10,726 nt of DNA from an uncultured Lachnospiraceae bacterium (GTDB taxonomy: Bacteria > Bacillota > Clostridia > Lachnospirales > Lachnospiraceae), in NCBI GenBank assembly GCA_934371475.1, contig CAKRNX010000070.1, positions 1-10,726 of the forward strand. The letters are read 5' to 3'. The notes under the pieces were generated by a model. That model worked only from the letters and a program-made list of their open reading frames with translations. It searched no databases and was not told the origin of the DNA. Shown piece by piece: positions 1 through 6,670 of the stretch (position 1 is the first letter of the stretch; every line of letters begins with the position of its first letter). The translations under genes and the position numbers were made by a program.

Positions 1-395
1 AGCTCCCTGGCCTCTTCATAAACCTCTTCTTTTTTCCGCTTCTGGTTATGGATCGGTGCGTCCGTAATATTCTTAATCACAGAATAATGCGGAAACAGAT
101 TAAAATTCTGGAATACCAGCCCGAAACACGAGTGTATCTGTTTCGCACGCTCTCCTTTGGGATAATTTTTTCTGCCGTCCGGATCTACCCACGCCGCGCG
201 CTCTCCCATATAGCTGATCTCACCCTTGTCGATGGTCTCCAGCATGGTGGCACAGCGCAGAAGTGTGGATTTGCCGGAGCCGGACGGTCCGATAATCGAA
301 AGGATCTCCCCCTTTTCTACGGACAGGGAAATATCTTTGATCACTTCCAGATCGTCGAAACTTTTTCTGATATGTTTCATTTCCAAAAGACTCAT
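1..395 (-). CDS. Polar amino acid ABC transporter ATP-binding protein (3' end outside window)
   Basis: This is the ATPase of an amino acid importer; it hydrolyses ATP on the cytoplasmic face to drive the adjacent permease. The first 131 residues are visible, roughly the first half of a family usually about 240-250 residues long. Translation from the ATG at 395 gives MSLLEMKHIRKSF, a Walker A motif GPSGSGKST at residues 36-44, and a Q-loop FQNFNLFPH with Gln96. The signature, Walker B and H-loop lie beyond the window. AAAGGGAG at 402-409 overlaps the permease stop codon and sits 6 bases from this ATG, so translation is probably coupled. The insert around residues 65-87, before the Q-loop, is slightly longer than in GlnQ/HisP-type proteins as I recall them. 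The substrate cannot be read from this subunit. Confidence 0.95.
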   Translation of the reverse strand, partial: MSLLEMKHIRKSFDDLEVIKDISLSVEKGEILSIIGPSGSGKSTLLRCATMLETIDKGEISYMGERAAWVDPDGRKNYPKGERAKQIHSCFGLVFQNFNLFPHYSVIKNITDAPIHNQKRKKEEVYEEARE

Positions 396-407
396 GGCAA
401 ACTCCCT

Positions 408-1058
408 TTAACTGTAATAACTCATCTTCTTTTCCAGTTTTTCCATGACTACTGCCACAAGAAGATTGAAAATATAGTAGAACACCGCTGCCACCGCAAA
501 GGGCACAAACGATGTCTGTGACGCTGCAATCTGCTTTGCGATCGTAAACATCTCTGCATAGGCCAAAGCAAAACTCAGGGAAGTATCTTTCACCAGCGTA
601 ATCACCTCATTCGTGATCGATGGAAGGATCATCTTCACCACCTGTGGAAAAACAATCTTGAAAAATGTCTGGGCTTTGCTGTACCCTAGCATCTTCGCCG
701 CCTCATACTGTCCCGCCGGGATCGCCTCAATACCGGAACGATAAATCTCGGCAAAATACGCGGCATAGTTGATGGCAAAACCGATAATAATGGCATAAAA
801 GCGGTAACTGCCGCCGATATTCATGCCGAACAGATAAAACGGTCCGAAATAAACCACCAGCAGCTGCAGCATCAGAGGCGTTCCACGCATGACTGAAATA
901 TAAATTTTAACAACCGTGCGCAAAACAGGGTTCTTTGACATTCTTCCAAAAGAAATCACCAGCCCAAGCGGCAATGAAAACAGCAGAGTCAGAAAAAAGA
1001 TCCCCATTGACTTGAGCATACCGCTGCTCATCTGACTCAGCATGACTGAAAAGCTCAT
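408..1058 (-). CDS. Polar amino acid ABC transporter permease (HisM/GlnP family)
   Basis: This is the 216-residue membrane subunit of the importer, normal length for the HisMQ permease family. The open frame extends 30 codons further upstream, but the ATG at 1058 follows GGAGG with 7-base spacing and gives the typical amphipathic start MSFSVMLSQM. Hydrophobic segments lie at about 14-38, 52-78, 86-107, 140-165 and 180-205. The family motif RGTPLMLQL is at about 58-66. The ATPase-docking EAA loop begins at Glu119, with Gly125 and Pro138 at the expected places. It lies between the binding-protein gene and the ATPase gene, 12 bases before the ATPase start. A homodimer is likely because no second permease is visible. 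Glutamine, cystine or another polar amino acid is possible. Confidence 0.95.
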   Translation of the reverse strand: MSFSVMLSQMSSGMLKSMGIFFLTLLFSLPLGLVISFGRMSKNPVLRTVVKIYISVMRGTPLMLQLLVVYFGPFYLFGMNIGGSYRFYAIIIGFAINYAAYFAEIYRSGIEAIPAGQYEAAKMLGYSKAQTFFKIVFPQVVKMILPSITNEVITLVKDTSLSFALAYAEMFTIAKQIAASQTSFVPFAVAAVFYYIFNLLVAVVMEKLEKKMSYYS

Positions 1059-1184
1059 TCCGGTTCCTCCGTTCCAATTCAAAAATGCCCCGGTATTCCT
1101 GCTGCGGGATGCGCGCATGCATCTGCATGACATATTTCTTTCGCGCACCTCTGCAATCTGCCGGAGGCTATATCAGATAAGGAT

Positions 1185-1215
1185 TGACTCCCACCACCTG
1201 CAGAGGTAGGAGTCA
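1185..1215 (-). promoter_or_regulatory. Stem-loop between binding-protein and permease genes
   Basis: TGACTCC at 1185-1191 pairs exactly with GGAGTCA at 1209-1215. Inside it, ACC pairs with GGT after one mismatch. The hairpin starts 24 bases after the binding-protein stop codon. On the transcribed strand no T-run follows, so a full intrinsic terminator is unlikely. Stem-loops here in solute-binding-protein operons are known to stabilise the upstream message or to give partial termination, leaving more binding protein than permease. That role is inferred here. Confidence 0.5.
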
Positions 1216-1239
1216 TTTCACATCTGATGTAATTCACTG

Positions 1240-2196
1240 TTATTTGGCTGCCTCTGTCTCAGCCTCGCTCTCGCTGCCCAGACATACCATATCAGTCAGC
1301 TCATATTTCTCTGCTAGCTCATCAAATGTACCATTCTCTAACAGAGTCTCCAGATCTTTATCCACGATGTCTCTGAGTTCTTCATTTCCCTTTTTGAATC
1401 CGACAGCATACTTTTCAGAATTAAGCGTCTCGTCCAGGATCTTAAATCCTTCTCTGCTCTTAATCTGATACTGAGCAACTCCCACATCCATTGCTACGGC
1501 ATCAATGCTGCCTGCCCGAAGCTCTACGAATGCGCTGTTGTAATCAGCAAACTGCTGCAGTGTGCCAAATGTATCAGCCAGCTCTTTCTGTCCTTCTTCA
1601 TCTTCCAGCAGAGTCAGAGCTGCGGAAGCGGCCTGCACACCTACTGTTTTTCCCGCCAGGTCTGCCAGACTGTTAATGCCGGATGCCTCGGAAGTCACGA
1701 TCACCTGGCTGTTGTCCACATACGGTACGGACCAGGTGTAGCTGTCCTCTCTGCCTGTCATTGTGAAACCGTTCCAGATACAGTCAATGGAACCAGAATT
1801 AAGCTCCATGTCCTTGGAGTCCCAGTCAATCGGGGTCTTTACCAGCTCCCAGCCTTCCAGATCGCAGACTGCCTGAGCCAGCTCAAGGTCAAAACCGGTA
1901 TACTCGCCATTATCATCCATATATCCGTAGGGCGGGTATTCCGCATCAAAACCTACGACAAATTTACCTTCTTCCGCTGTGCCGGTTTTGGCTGTCTCCG
2001 TAGTCTCTACGCCGGCTTCTGTCTCAGCAGCTTTTTCTGTACTCTTCTCAGCAGCTTTTTCTGTTGCTTTTTCTGTCGCTTCCGCTGCTTTTTCTGTTGC
2101 AGGCGCCTCTGTCTCAGCCTTTTTGCTGCCGCAGCCCGTCAGCACAGCTGCCGCCATCATTGTTCCCAGTAAAGCTATCATCACTCTTTTTTTCAT
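1240..2196 (-). CDS. Amino acid ABC transporter substrate-binding lipoprotein (SBP_bac_3 type)
   Basis: This is the 318-residue extracellular receptor of the importer. The ATG at 2196 follows GGAGG with 7-base spacing; the frame's earlier Met lacks such a site. A lipoprotein signal ends in VLTGC with Cys22 as the lipid anchor. Residues 23-77 form a low-complexity linker of TEKA/EKAA units. The periplasmic-binding fold follows at about 78-307: FDAEYPPYGY near 83-92, GFDLELAQAV at 101-110, and MTGRED, whose Arg149 occupies the position that binds the ligand carboxylate in this family. A short acidic tail (SESEAETEAA) ends the protein, which is unusual for the family. Promoter, palindrome and a downstream stem-loop indicate its own control. 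The ligand (cystine, glutamine or other polar amino acid) is not determined. Confidence 0.95.
   Translation of the reverse strand: MKKRVMIALLGTMMAAAVLTGCGSKKAETEAPATEKAAEATEKATEKAAEKSTEKAAETEAGVETTETAKTGTAEEGKFVVGFDAEYPPYGYMDDNGEYTGFDLELAQAVCDLEGWELVKTPIDWDSKDMELNSGSIDCIWNGFTMTGREDSYTWSVPYVDNSQVIVTSEASGINSLADLAGKTVGVQAASAALTLLEDEEGQKELADTFGTLQQFADYNSAFVELRAGSIDAVAMDVGVAQYQIKSREGFKILDETLNSEKYAVGFKKGNEELRDIVDKDLETLLENGTFDELAEKYELTDMVCLGSESEAETEAAK
1990..2118 (-). repeat. Degenerate Lys/Glu/Ala/Thr codon repeat in binding-protein linker
   Basis: Residues 27-69 of the binding lipoprotein consist of repeated units such as ATEKA, EKAAE and TEKAAE. At DNA level the plus strand shows recurring GCTTTTTCTGT units around 2029-2100. 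Acidic and basic residues are balanced here, unlike the strongly acidic blocks of the foldase lipoprotein at 8176-9810. It probably acts as a flexible or helical spacer between the lipid anchor and the binding domain. Confidence 0.75.
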
Positions 2197-2242
2197 AAAG
2201 ATACCTCCGCTCCGCATCATTTACTTTTCAATATTATCACTC

Positions 2243-2252
2243 TACTATAGTA
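2243..2252. promoter_or_regulatory. Perfect 10-bp palindrome in importer leader
   Basis: TACTATAGTA is a perfect palindrome lying 13-22 bases downstream of the -10 box of the importer promoter, close to the expected transcription start. This would be a natural place for a repressor operator. The site is short and AT-rich, so chance is possible. I cannot assign a regulator. Confidence 0.3.
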
Positions 2253-2264
2253 AATCGCAGAAGT

Positions 2265-2294
2265 ATCATAGCACAGCCCTTTTCTCCCTGTCAA
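2265..2294 (-). promoter_or_regulatory. Sigma-A-type promoter of the amino acid importer operon
   Basis: On the minus strand, a perfect TTGACA -35 box (2289-2294) is followed after 18 bases by TATGAT (2265-2270), one mismatch from consensus. The predicted start is near 2258, giving a leader of about 60 bases before the ATG at 2196. The -35 box begins only 18 bases after the YibE/F stop codon, so no terminator separates the two genes and some read-through is possible. Confidence 0.75.
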
Positions 2295-2312
2295 GGAAAA
2301 CATCCGGTCTGC

Positions 2313-3461
2313 TCAGCACAGCTTACGCGTCAGCAAAAAACCGCTTGTAATCGCTGTCAGCGGCGCAACCGTCACAAGTCCGAAAGAACCCACTATCGTG
2401 TGAACAATCTCTGCTGCCACATACTTGTAATTCAGCATCAGTTCTACCGGTGTTCCCTGCGCCATAAAAACCATCAGAAGCGCAATGTAACTTCCTGAAT
2501 AAGCTAAGAGCAGAGTGGTTGTCGTGGAGCCGCACGCTGCACGGCCTACAGCAAAGCCGGAAGTTACTGCCTCTCTGGCACTGATGCCCGGTTTTTTCTG
2601 CACTACCTCATAAACTGCGGAACAGATATCTACTGCCAGATCCATGACTGCACCGGATGAACCGAGAAAAATAGATGCGACAAAAATCCGGGTCAGATCA
2701 AGATGCTGATATCCGGCATACAGCAAACTTTCACTTGACTCCATCACCGCACCATGAATCTGAAACAGATTGGTAAACACAAATCCCAGCACAGCAGTCA
2801 CCAGAATTCCCAGCGCCGCACCGGAGACCGCTGCAAGAAAACGTCGATCCCATCCATAAATCAGCATCAGAATAAGCGCTGTCAGTACCAGCACAAGTCC
2901 AAGAGAAACCCAGATGGGATTCAGACCATTCAGCAGACTGGGAACAAGTATCTTCCACATAAGAAGTATGGTATCAATGAATGACAGAATGGCACGCAGT
3001 CCCGTTCCCCTTGCAAAAAAAAGCAGCAGCAGCAGAAATATTCCTGCCAGAACCGCCTCTTTGCCAAGGCGGAAATAATCTGTCATATATACGGTTGTAA
3101 TCTCATCTTTATTGTGACTCACCACCACAAACGCTTTATCTCCCGCTGAAAACAGCTTATCCTGCGCAAGAGCGCCGTTGAGCCGGTTCACCGCATCAGT
3201 CTCTGTCCCTGCGAACTGCCCGCCAAGGATTCTCACGCGGCATCTCTGGTCTCCGGTACGGACAAGACCCGTATCATAAATATCACTTTCATCTGTAGAC
3301 AGCACCAGTGCCGACACGCGGTCAGCATTCTGATAAGAAAGTGCCCCTTCATAACCTGTCGGCAGAAAACACAGCACCAGCATCAGGACAAGTGATGTTA
3401 TGACAGGCCAGAACGTTTTCGATTTTGTTGCTTTTTTCAGTATATTTTTTAATATTTTCAT
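2313..3461 (-). CDS. YibE/F family multi-pass membrane protein
   Basis: This 382-residue integral membrane protein matches the YibE/F family of Gram-positive bacteria by its motifs; the biochemical role of the family is not established. A short basic N-terminus precedes a first membrane segment at about 18-34. A soluble, probably extracytoplasmic region follows at about 38-130, then roughly seven hydrophobic segments. Diagnostic stretches are FLGSSGAVMDLAVDI, including the conserved Gly/Ser and Asp, and GSTTTTLLLAYSGSY, which resembles the family's G-T-N-T-L-LAY-G block with Thr in place of the usual Asn. The ATG at 3461 has only a distant AAGGA (about 13 bases), so translation may be weak. 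It sits between the phosphatase gene and the importer and is probably independent of both. Confidence 0.85.
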   Translation of the reverse strand: MKILKNILKKATKSKTFWPVITSLVLMLVLCFLPTGYEGALSYQNADRVSALVLSTDESDIYDTGLVRTGDQRCRVRILGGQFAGTETDAVNRLNGALAQDKLFSAGDKAFVVVSHNKDEITTVYMTDYFRLGKEAVLAGIFLLLLLFFARGTGLRAILSFIDTILLMWKILVPSLLNGLNPIWVSLGLVLVLTALILMLIYGWDRRFLAAVSGAALGILVTAVLGFVFTNLFQIHGAVMESSESLLYAGYQHLDLTRIFVASIFLGSSGAVMDLAVDICSAVYEVVQKKPGISAREAVTSGFAVGRAACGSTTTTLLLAYSGSYIALLMVFMAQGTPVELMLNYKYVAAEIVHTIVGSFGLVTVAPLTAITSGFLLTRKLC

Positions 3462-3522
3462 AGTTGATATCAGATCCTTCAGACTCTTCTGTCAGTATTT
3501 TTGTGTTCTATAATTTTTATAA

Positions 3523-3534
3523 ATGGATATCCAT
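3523..3534. promoter_or_regulatory. Perfect 12-bp palindrome upstream of YibE/F gene
   Basis: ATGGATATCCAT is a perfect palindrome 62 bases upstream of the YibE/F start. It is next to AT-rich hexamers resembling -10 boxes (TATAAA and TATAGA on the minus strand), although no convincing -35 box pairs with them. It could be an operator for the YibE/F gene. It is short enough to be chance. Confidence 0.3.
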
Positions 3535-3603
3535 GCAGGCTTGGCTGCCTGACCCATTGCCCGCGGGAATGCGTTTTTTGCCGTATCCTATCACAATATA
3601 CGG

Positions 3604-3644
3604 AAGTCCCCTGCTTTACTGCAAACGCAGTCAGCAGGGGATTT
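3604..3644. terminator. Strong two-part stem-loop downstream of alkaline phosphatase gene
   Basis: TCCCCTGCT (3607-3615) pairs with AGCAGGGGA (3633-3641). After a small internal loop, ACTGC (3618-3622) pairs with GCAGT (3627-3631) around the tetraloop AAAC. On the plus strand the stem extends by a G-U and two A-U pairs into a short T-rich flank (ATTTGATTT). On the minus strand, the direction of the genes, no T-run follows. It could end or stabilise the phosphatase message about 85 bases after its stop codon. Confidence 0.45.
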
Positions 3645-3652
3645 GATTTCTC

Positions 3653-3686
3653 TGTGCCTGAAACAGTACAGGTCATTTCCGGCACA
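3653..3686. terminator. Second stem-loop directly downstream of alkaline phosphatase gene
   Basis: TGTGCC (3653-3658) pairs with GGCACA (3681-3686). After one mismatch, GAAA (3660-3663) pairs with TTTC (3676-3679), closing a 12-base loop. It begins about 40 bases after the phosphatase stop codon and forms a tandem pair with the hairpin at 3604-3644. No strong T-run follows on the minus strand, so it may be an RNA-stabilising 3' structure rather than a classical terminator. Confidence 0.4.
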
Positions 3687-3726
3687 TTGCAGAGTATCTG
3701 TTTTTTATTTTCTTACTCTTTTTCTT

Positions 3727-5259
3727 TTACTGCACATCTGTCAAGGCAGCCATCTTCTGATAAATCTCAGTGTTGTCATAGTATCCGTTGAAATTGTCTG
3801 CACCAGCGCCATCCGCAAAAACTGCAACCGGCAGACCTGTATGGGAATAGCTGGTAAAATCCACACCTGACTTATTATTCAGAATGTGTGTAACAGTAAC
3901 TGAGAATGGATTGTAAGTACCGTAAAGAACATACTGTTCCTGTGTATATTCATCTGCTTCTGTATCTGACATAGCCAGTGTATAGGCATCCTCCAGACGC
4001 TGCACCTCGTAATCTGTCAATACCAGCCGGTCGCCTTCCTCACCGGAGAGCTTCAGTCCAAAGAGTGTTTCCACATCTTTCATAGCATCTTCAAAACTTG
4101 TACCTGCCTCTTTATATCCATTTACATACTGCTCATCAAACTGTGCATAGGAGATTGTCTGATTTGCAAGTGTATCAAGATAGGTATCATAATCTGTTCC
4201 GGCAAAACCAATCGTCAGACCGCCTGTCTCATGATCGCCTGTCACAAGGATCAGTGTTTTATCTGCATGATCTTTTGCAAAATCAACAGCAACCTGAACT
4301 GCATCTGCCAGTGCCAGAGTATCGTTTACAGTTGCACCTGCATCATTTGCATGACATGCCCAGTCGATTTTTCCGCCCTCACACATCATAAAGAAACCGG
4401 TCTCATTATCCAACACCTCAATCCCTTTTTTCACATAATCTGCCAGTGCCCAGTTTCCTTCTTCCCGGTCCATCTCATAATCCATCGCATCAGAATCTGC
4501 CAGATGTTCATCGATCAGGATCACTTTACCGTCCTCTGCGGTCACTTCTGCTGCATCGTCCTGCGTATATGTTACTTTGTATCCAGCCTCTTCTGCCAGA
4601 TCATAGAGACTTGTTTTATCATCATCCGGACCGGTTACTTTTTTAAGGCCGCCGCCTGCAAAATACTCAAAATCAGATGCTACCAGCTCTTCACCAATCT
4701 CATAGTAGTTGTTTCTGCTTGCCTGGTGAGCGTAGAAAGCAGCCGGCGTTGCATGATTCAGATTGACAGAGCTGATGATACCGACTTTCCACCCTTTCTG
4801 GCTGTGAAGTTTTTCTGCAATCGTCTCATAAGGTGTCGCACCCGTGATATCGACATTGATCATACCAGAATATGTTTTATTTCCTGTAGAAATAGAGGTT
4901 GCTGTGGAAGCTGAATCCGGTGCAAAGCTGCATGAGTCATATGTCACTGCTGATCCTGCTGCTTCAAAATTCATGAAGTTCAATTTTTTCGGCCCGTCAA
5001 GAACGGCTCCGGCACGATCCTCATAGCTGTTGCTCGGAAGTGCCTGTGTATAATCTGCGTCATCCAATGCGCCAAGATAATCAGATGCAGCCTGAAACTG
5101 CGGATAACTCATACCATCACCGATAAACAGGAATACATATTTGGGAGCCTTTTCTTCTGCTGCCTCCGTCTGTACAGAAGCCGCACTCACTGATCCTGCT
5201 GTCATGGAAAGTGCCAGCGTTGCTCCTAACATACCACTCATCATCTTTTTTTTATTCAT
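3727..5259 (-). CDS. phoA: Secreted alkaline phosphatase (PhoA family)
   Basis: This 510-residue metalloenzyme releases phosphate from phosphomonoesters outside the cell. The ATG at 5259 follows GAGGAG with suitable spacing; an upstream in-frame start lacks support. A Sec signal peptide spans residues 1-26 with probable cleavage after SVSA; there is no lipobox. Active-site features are all visible: metal ligand Asp48 in FIGDGM; nucleophile Ser116 in APDSASTATS; ATPAAFYAH at about 170-178; metal ligands Glu293, Asp298 and His302 in EGGKIDWACH; Asp341-His342 in TGDHETGG; and His473 in SYSHTG. Asp298-Trp299 and His302 follow the Bacillus-like pattern rather than the E. coli one. A terminator separates it from the upstream channel gene. 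Phosphate control is likely for the family, but I could not identify a clear Pho box. Confidence 0.95.
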   Translation of the reverse strand: MNKKKMMSGMLGATLALSMTAGSVSAASVQTEAAEEKAPKYVFLFIGDGMSYPQFQAASDYLGALDDADYTQALPSNSYEDRAGAVLDGPKKLNFMNFEAAGSAVTYDSCSFAPDSASTATSISTGNKTYSGMINVDITGATPYETIAEKLHSQKGWKVGIISSVNLNHATPAAFYAHQASRNNYYEIGEELVASDFEYFAGGGLKKVTGPDDDKTSLYDLAEEAGYKVTYTQDDAAEVTAEDGKVILIDEHLADSDAMDYEMDREEGNWALADYVKKGIEVLDNETGFFMMCEGGKIDWACHANDAGATVNDTLALADAVQVAVDFAKDHADKTLILVTGDHETGGLTIGFAGTDYDTYLDTLANQTISYAQFDEQYVNGYKEAGTSFEDAMKDVETLFGLKLSGEEGDRLVLTDYEVQRLEDAYTLAMSDTEADEYTQEQYVLYGTYNPFSVTVTHILNNKSGVDFTSYSHTGLPVAVFADGAGADNFNGYYDNTEIYQKMAALTDVQ

Positions 5260-5301
5260 TGTGTTCTCCTCTCTGAAACGCAATCTGTTATTTCCTCTTA
5301 C

Positions 5302-5331
5302 TTACATTTTCATTTTAGAACTCTTATGTAA
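5302..5331. promoter_or_regulatory. Inverted repeat in alkaline phosphatase leader
   Basis: TTACAT (5302-5307) and ATGTAA (5326-5331) form a perfect 6-bp inverted repeat with an 18-base spacer, 43 bases upstream of the start codon. Between the arms, the minus strand carries a -10-like TAAAAT with no good -35 box, as expected for an activator-dependent promoter. A phosphate-response regulator site is conceivable, but the sequence does not match a box I can name with confidence. Confidence 0.3.
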
Positions 5332-5363
5332 AAACTGCCGCCATCCCTTTGCAAAATCTGTGC

Positions 5364-5404
5364 AAAAAAAGAGCAAAGATGCCGACCTGTCCGCTCTCTG
5401 CTCT
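5364..5404 (-). terminator. Intrinsic terminator after MscS-family gene
   Basis: Read on the minus strand, AGAGC at 5404-5400 pairs with GCTCT at 5374-5370, and the stem continues with A-U, G-U, A-U and G-C pairs for about 9 bp. A run of seven T follows immediately (5370-5364). It lies about 125 bases after the channel gene's stop codon and just before the phosphatase leader, so it separates the two transcripts. Confidence 0.65.
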
Positions 5405-5471
5405 CTCTTTACCCTTTTACTTTTTCTATCTCTGTTCAGGAATGCCTCCCGAGGTGGGGGCCATCCCGCAT

Positions 5472-5483
5472 CTGATATATCAG
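5472..5483. promoter_or_regulatory. Perfect 12-bp palindrome between channel and phosphatase genes
   Basis: CTGATATATCAG is a perfect palindrome in the 3' flank of the channel gene, 45 bases past its stop codon and upstream of the terminator. With an AT core it is a weak hairpin, so protein binding is more likely than RNA structure if it has a function. Chance cannot be excluded. Confidence 0.25.
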
Positions 5484-5527
5484 TTTAGAAATATCACGGG
5501 CGATGTTTTATTGCTGTTTTTACGGCA

Positions 5528-6436
5528 CTATTTTGGACCGTTACTGCGCAGCTGCTGCCCTGCCCTCTGATCCGGCACCAGCTGCATATGCGGATATGCA
5601 AAATCCAGATCCGGCTCTGCCGCAAACCTGTAAATCAGGTTTCTCCGGATATCGCTGCAGGCCGCGAAATTCTCTTCCACAGTTTCCGTCACCACAGAAG
5701 CTCTCAGATAAATGCCGCTGTCTCCAAGATCACGCACCAGAACCGCTACCGGCTCTGTGATATGCTGCTTTTCTCTGGCAGCCCGCACATATGGATGTGC
5801 CATGATTTCCTGGGATGTCACATACATCGCCTTCTCCAGATTGGACTCATAAGTAACAGAAAAATCCAGGAAATTGGAGCTGACAGAAGCTGCATCAAAA
5901 TAGCTGTTGTCAATCACACACATATCCATCTTGGAATTGGGAACAATGACATGAGAAGAGTTCACAACATTGCGGATGATGGTGCTGCGCAGATCGATCG
6001 AATGTATGTATCCTGTAATCGTCTCTCCGTCTATCGTGATACTGACCCGATCCCCGATCTGAAAGGGCTTGAAAACGGACAAAATGAATCCATGTACAAT
6101 GTTTGTCAGGCCCTCCTGGAATACAAAACCCAGAACTACTACAATCAAAGAAGAAGACATCAGAATCTGGCTTGTAAAACCTGAGAGCACATTGGAGAGA
6201 CTGCAGATTTTCATCCCAATCGTTACAATCAGAAACGCCTTGATACAGCTTTTGAGAAAGCTGATGTGAATATTTCCCTTTTTCTTAAACGGTCTGAACA
6301 CCAAATCCACCACTTTAATCCCGATAATCAGGACACCAAGAAGGAACAGGCCATAATAAAGATTATCAGAAGTAATAATCTGAAGAAATCCCTTGGCAGA
6401 TCCCTTCAGATCTTCATAGTTGCTGTAATTTTCCAT
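5528..6436 (-). CDS. MscS-family small-conductance mechanosensitive channel
   Basis: This 302-residue membrane protein belongs to the MscS family, whose members open under membrane tension to release solutes during hypo-osmotic shock. The ATG at 6436 follows AAAGGA with 7-base spacing. An upstream in-frame start 16 codons earlier has no better site. Hydrophobic helices lie at about 26-46, 61-82 and 88-121. The third leads into FQEGLTNIVHGF and KPFQIGDRV (123-131), the hallmark of the pore helix and the start of the cytosolic beta domain. The later IHSIDLRSTIIR and VIVPNSKM stretches also fit the family. The length is near that of E. coli MscS (286 residues). It is preceded by the SGNH gene and a long inverted repeat, and followed by a terminator. 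The organism may have other paralogs outside the window. Confidence 0.93.
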   Translation of the reverse strand: MENYSNYEDLKGSAKGFLQIITSDNLYYGLFLLGVLIIGIKVVDLVFRPFKKKGNIHISFLKSCIKAFLIVTIGMKICSLSNVLSGFTSQILMSSSLIVVVLGFVFQEGLTNIVHGFILSVFKPFQIGDRVSITIDGETITGYIHSIDLRSTIIRNVVNSSHVIVPNSKMDMCVIDNSYFDAASVSSNFLDFSVTYESNLEKAMYVTSQEIMAHPYVRAAREKQHITEPVAVLVRDLGDSGIYLRASVVTETVEENFAACSDIRRNLIYRFAAEPDLDFAYPHMQLVPDQRAGQQLRSNGPK

Positions 6437-6487
6437 GTAATCATCCTTTTCTAAAAATATGTTTTTACACGCCCCAAGCCCCATAAC

Positions 6488-6525
6488 CTGACAGCAGGAA
6501 ATTCATTGGAACTTCCTGTTATCAG
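6488..6525. promoter_or_regulatory. Thirteen-bp imperfect inverted repeat in MscS-family gene leader
   Basis: Positions 6488-6500 pair with 6513-6525 around a 12-base loop, with one mismatch and one G-U pair. The arms read CTGACAGCAGGAA and TTCCTGTTATCAG on the plus strand. It lies 52 bases upstream of the channel's start codon. No T-run follows on the minus strand, so it is not a typical terminator of the SGNH gene. It may be a 5' leader structure, an RNA-processing site or a protein-binding site. The rest of 6526-6670 shows no gene. Confidence 0.45.
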
Positions 6526-6670
6526 AAACAGCTCTCAGTTCCGGCATATGGGCTGTCTTCACCCGGGCCGGACATGAAAGCTGTCCTCTGCAAAAATCTT
6601 ATCTCGGTAAAACGAACATCGGCATCCCGCTTTGCTGCATGTTGATCTGCGTTTCATTTGAACACTTCTG

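Noticed and set aside
48..521. Plus-strand 157-codon frame across the ATPase and permease genes
   Set aside because: It runs opposite the Walker A and Q-loop coding sequence of a clear ATPase, and crosses into the permease; no coding support.
4231..4914. Plus-strand 227-codon frame inside the alkaline phosphatase gene
   Set aside because: The phosphatase has all its active-site motifs in the minus-strand frame. The plus-strand product is Cys/Ile-rich with no recognisable domain or ribosome site.
5588..6184. Plus-strand 198-codon frame opposite the MscS-family gene
   Set aside because: It is an antisense shadow; the minus frame carries the diagnostic MscS pore and beta-domain motifs.
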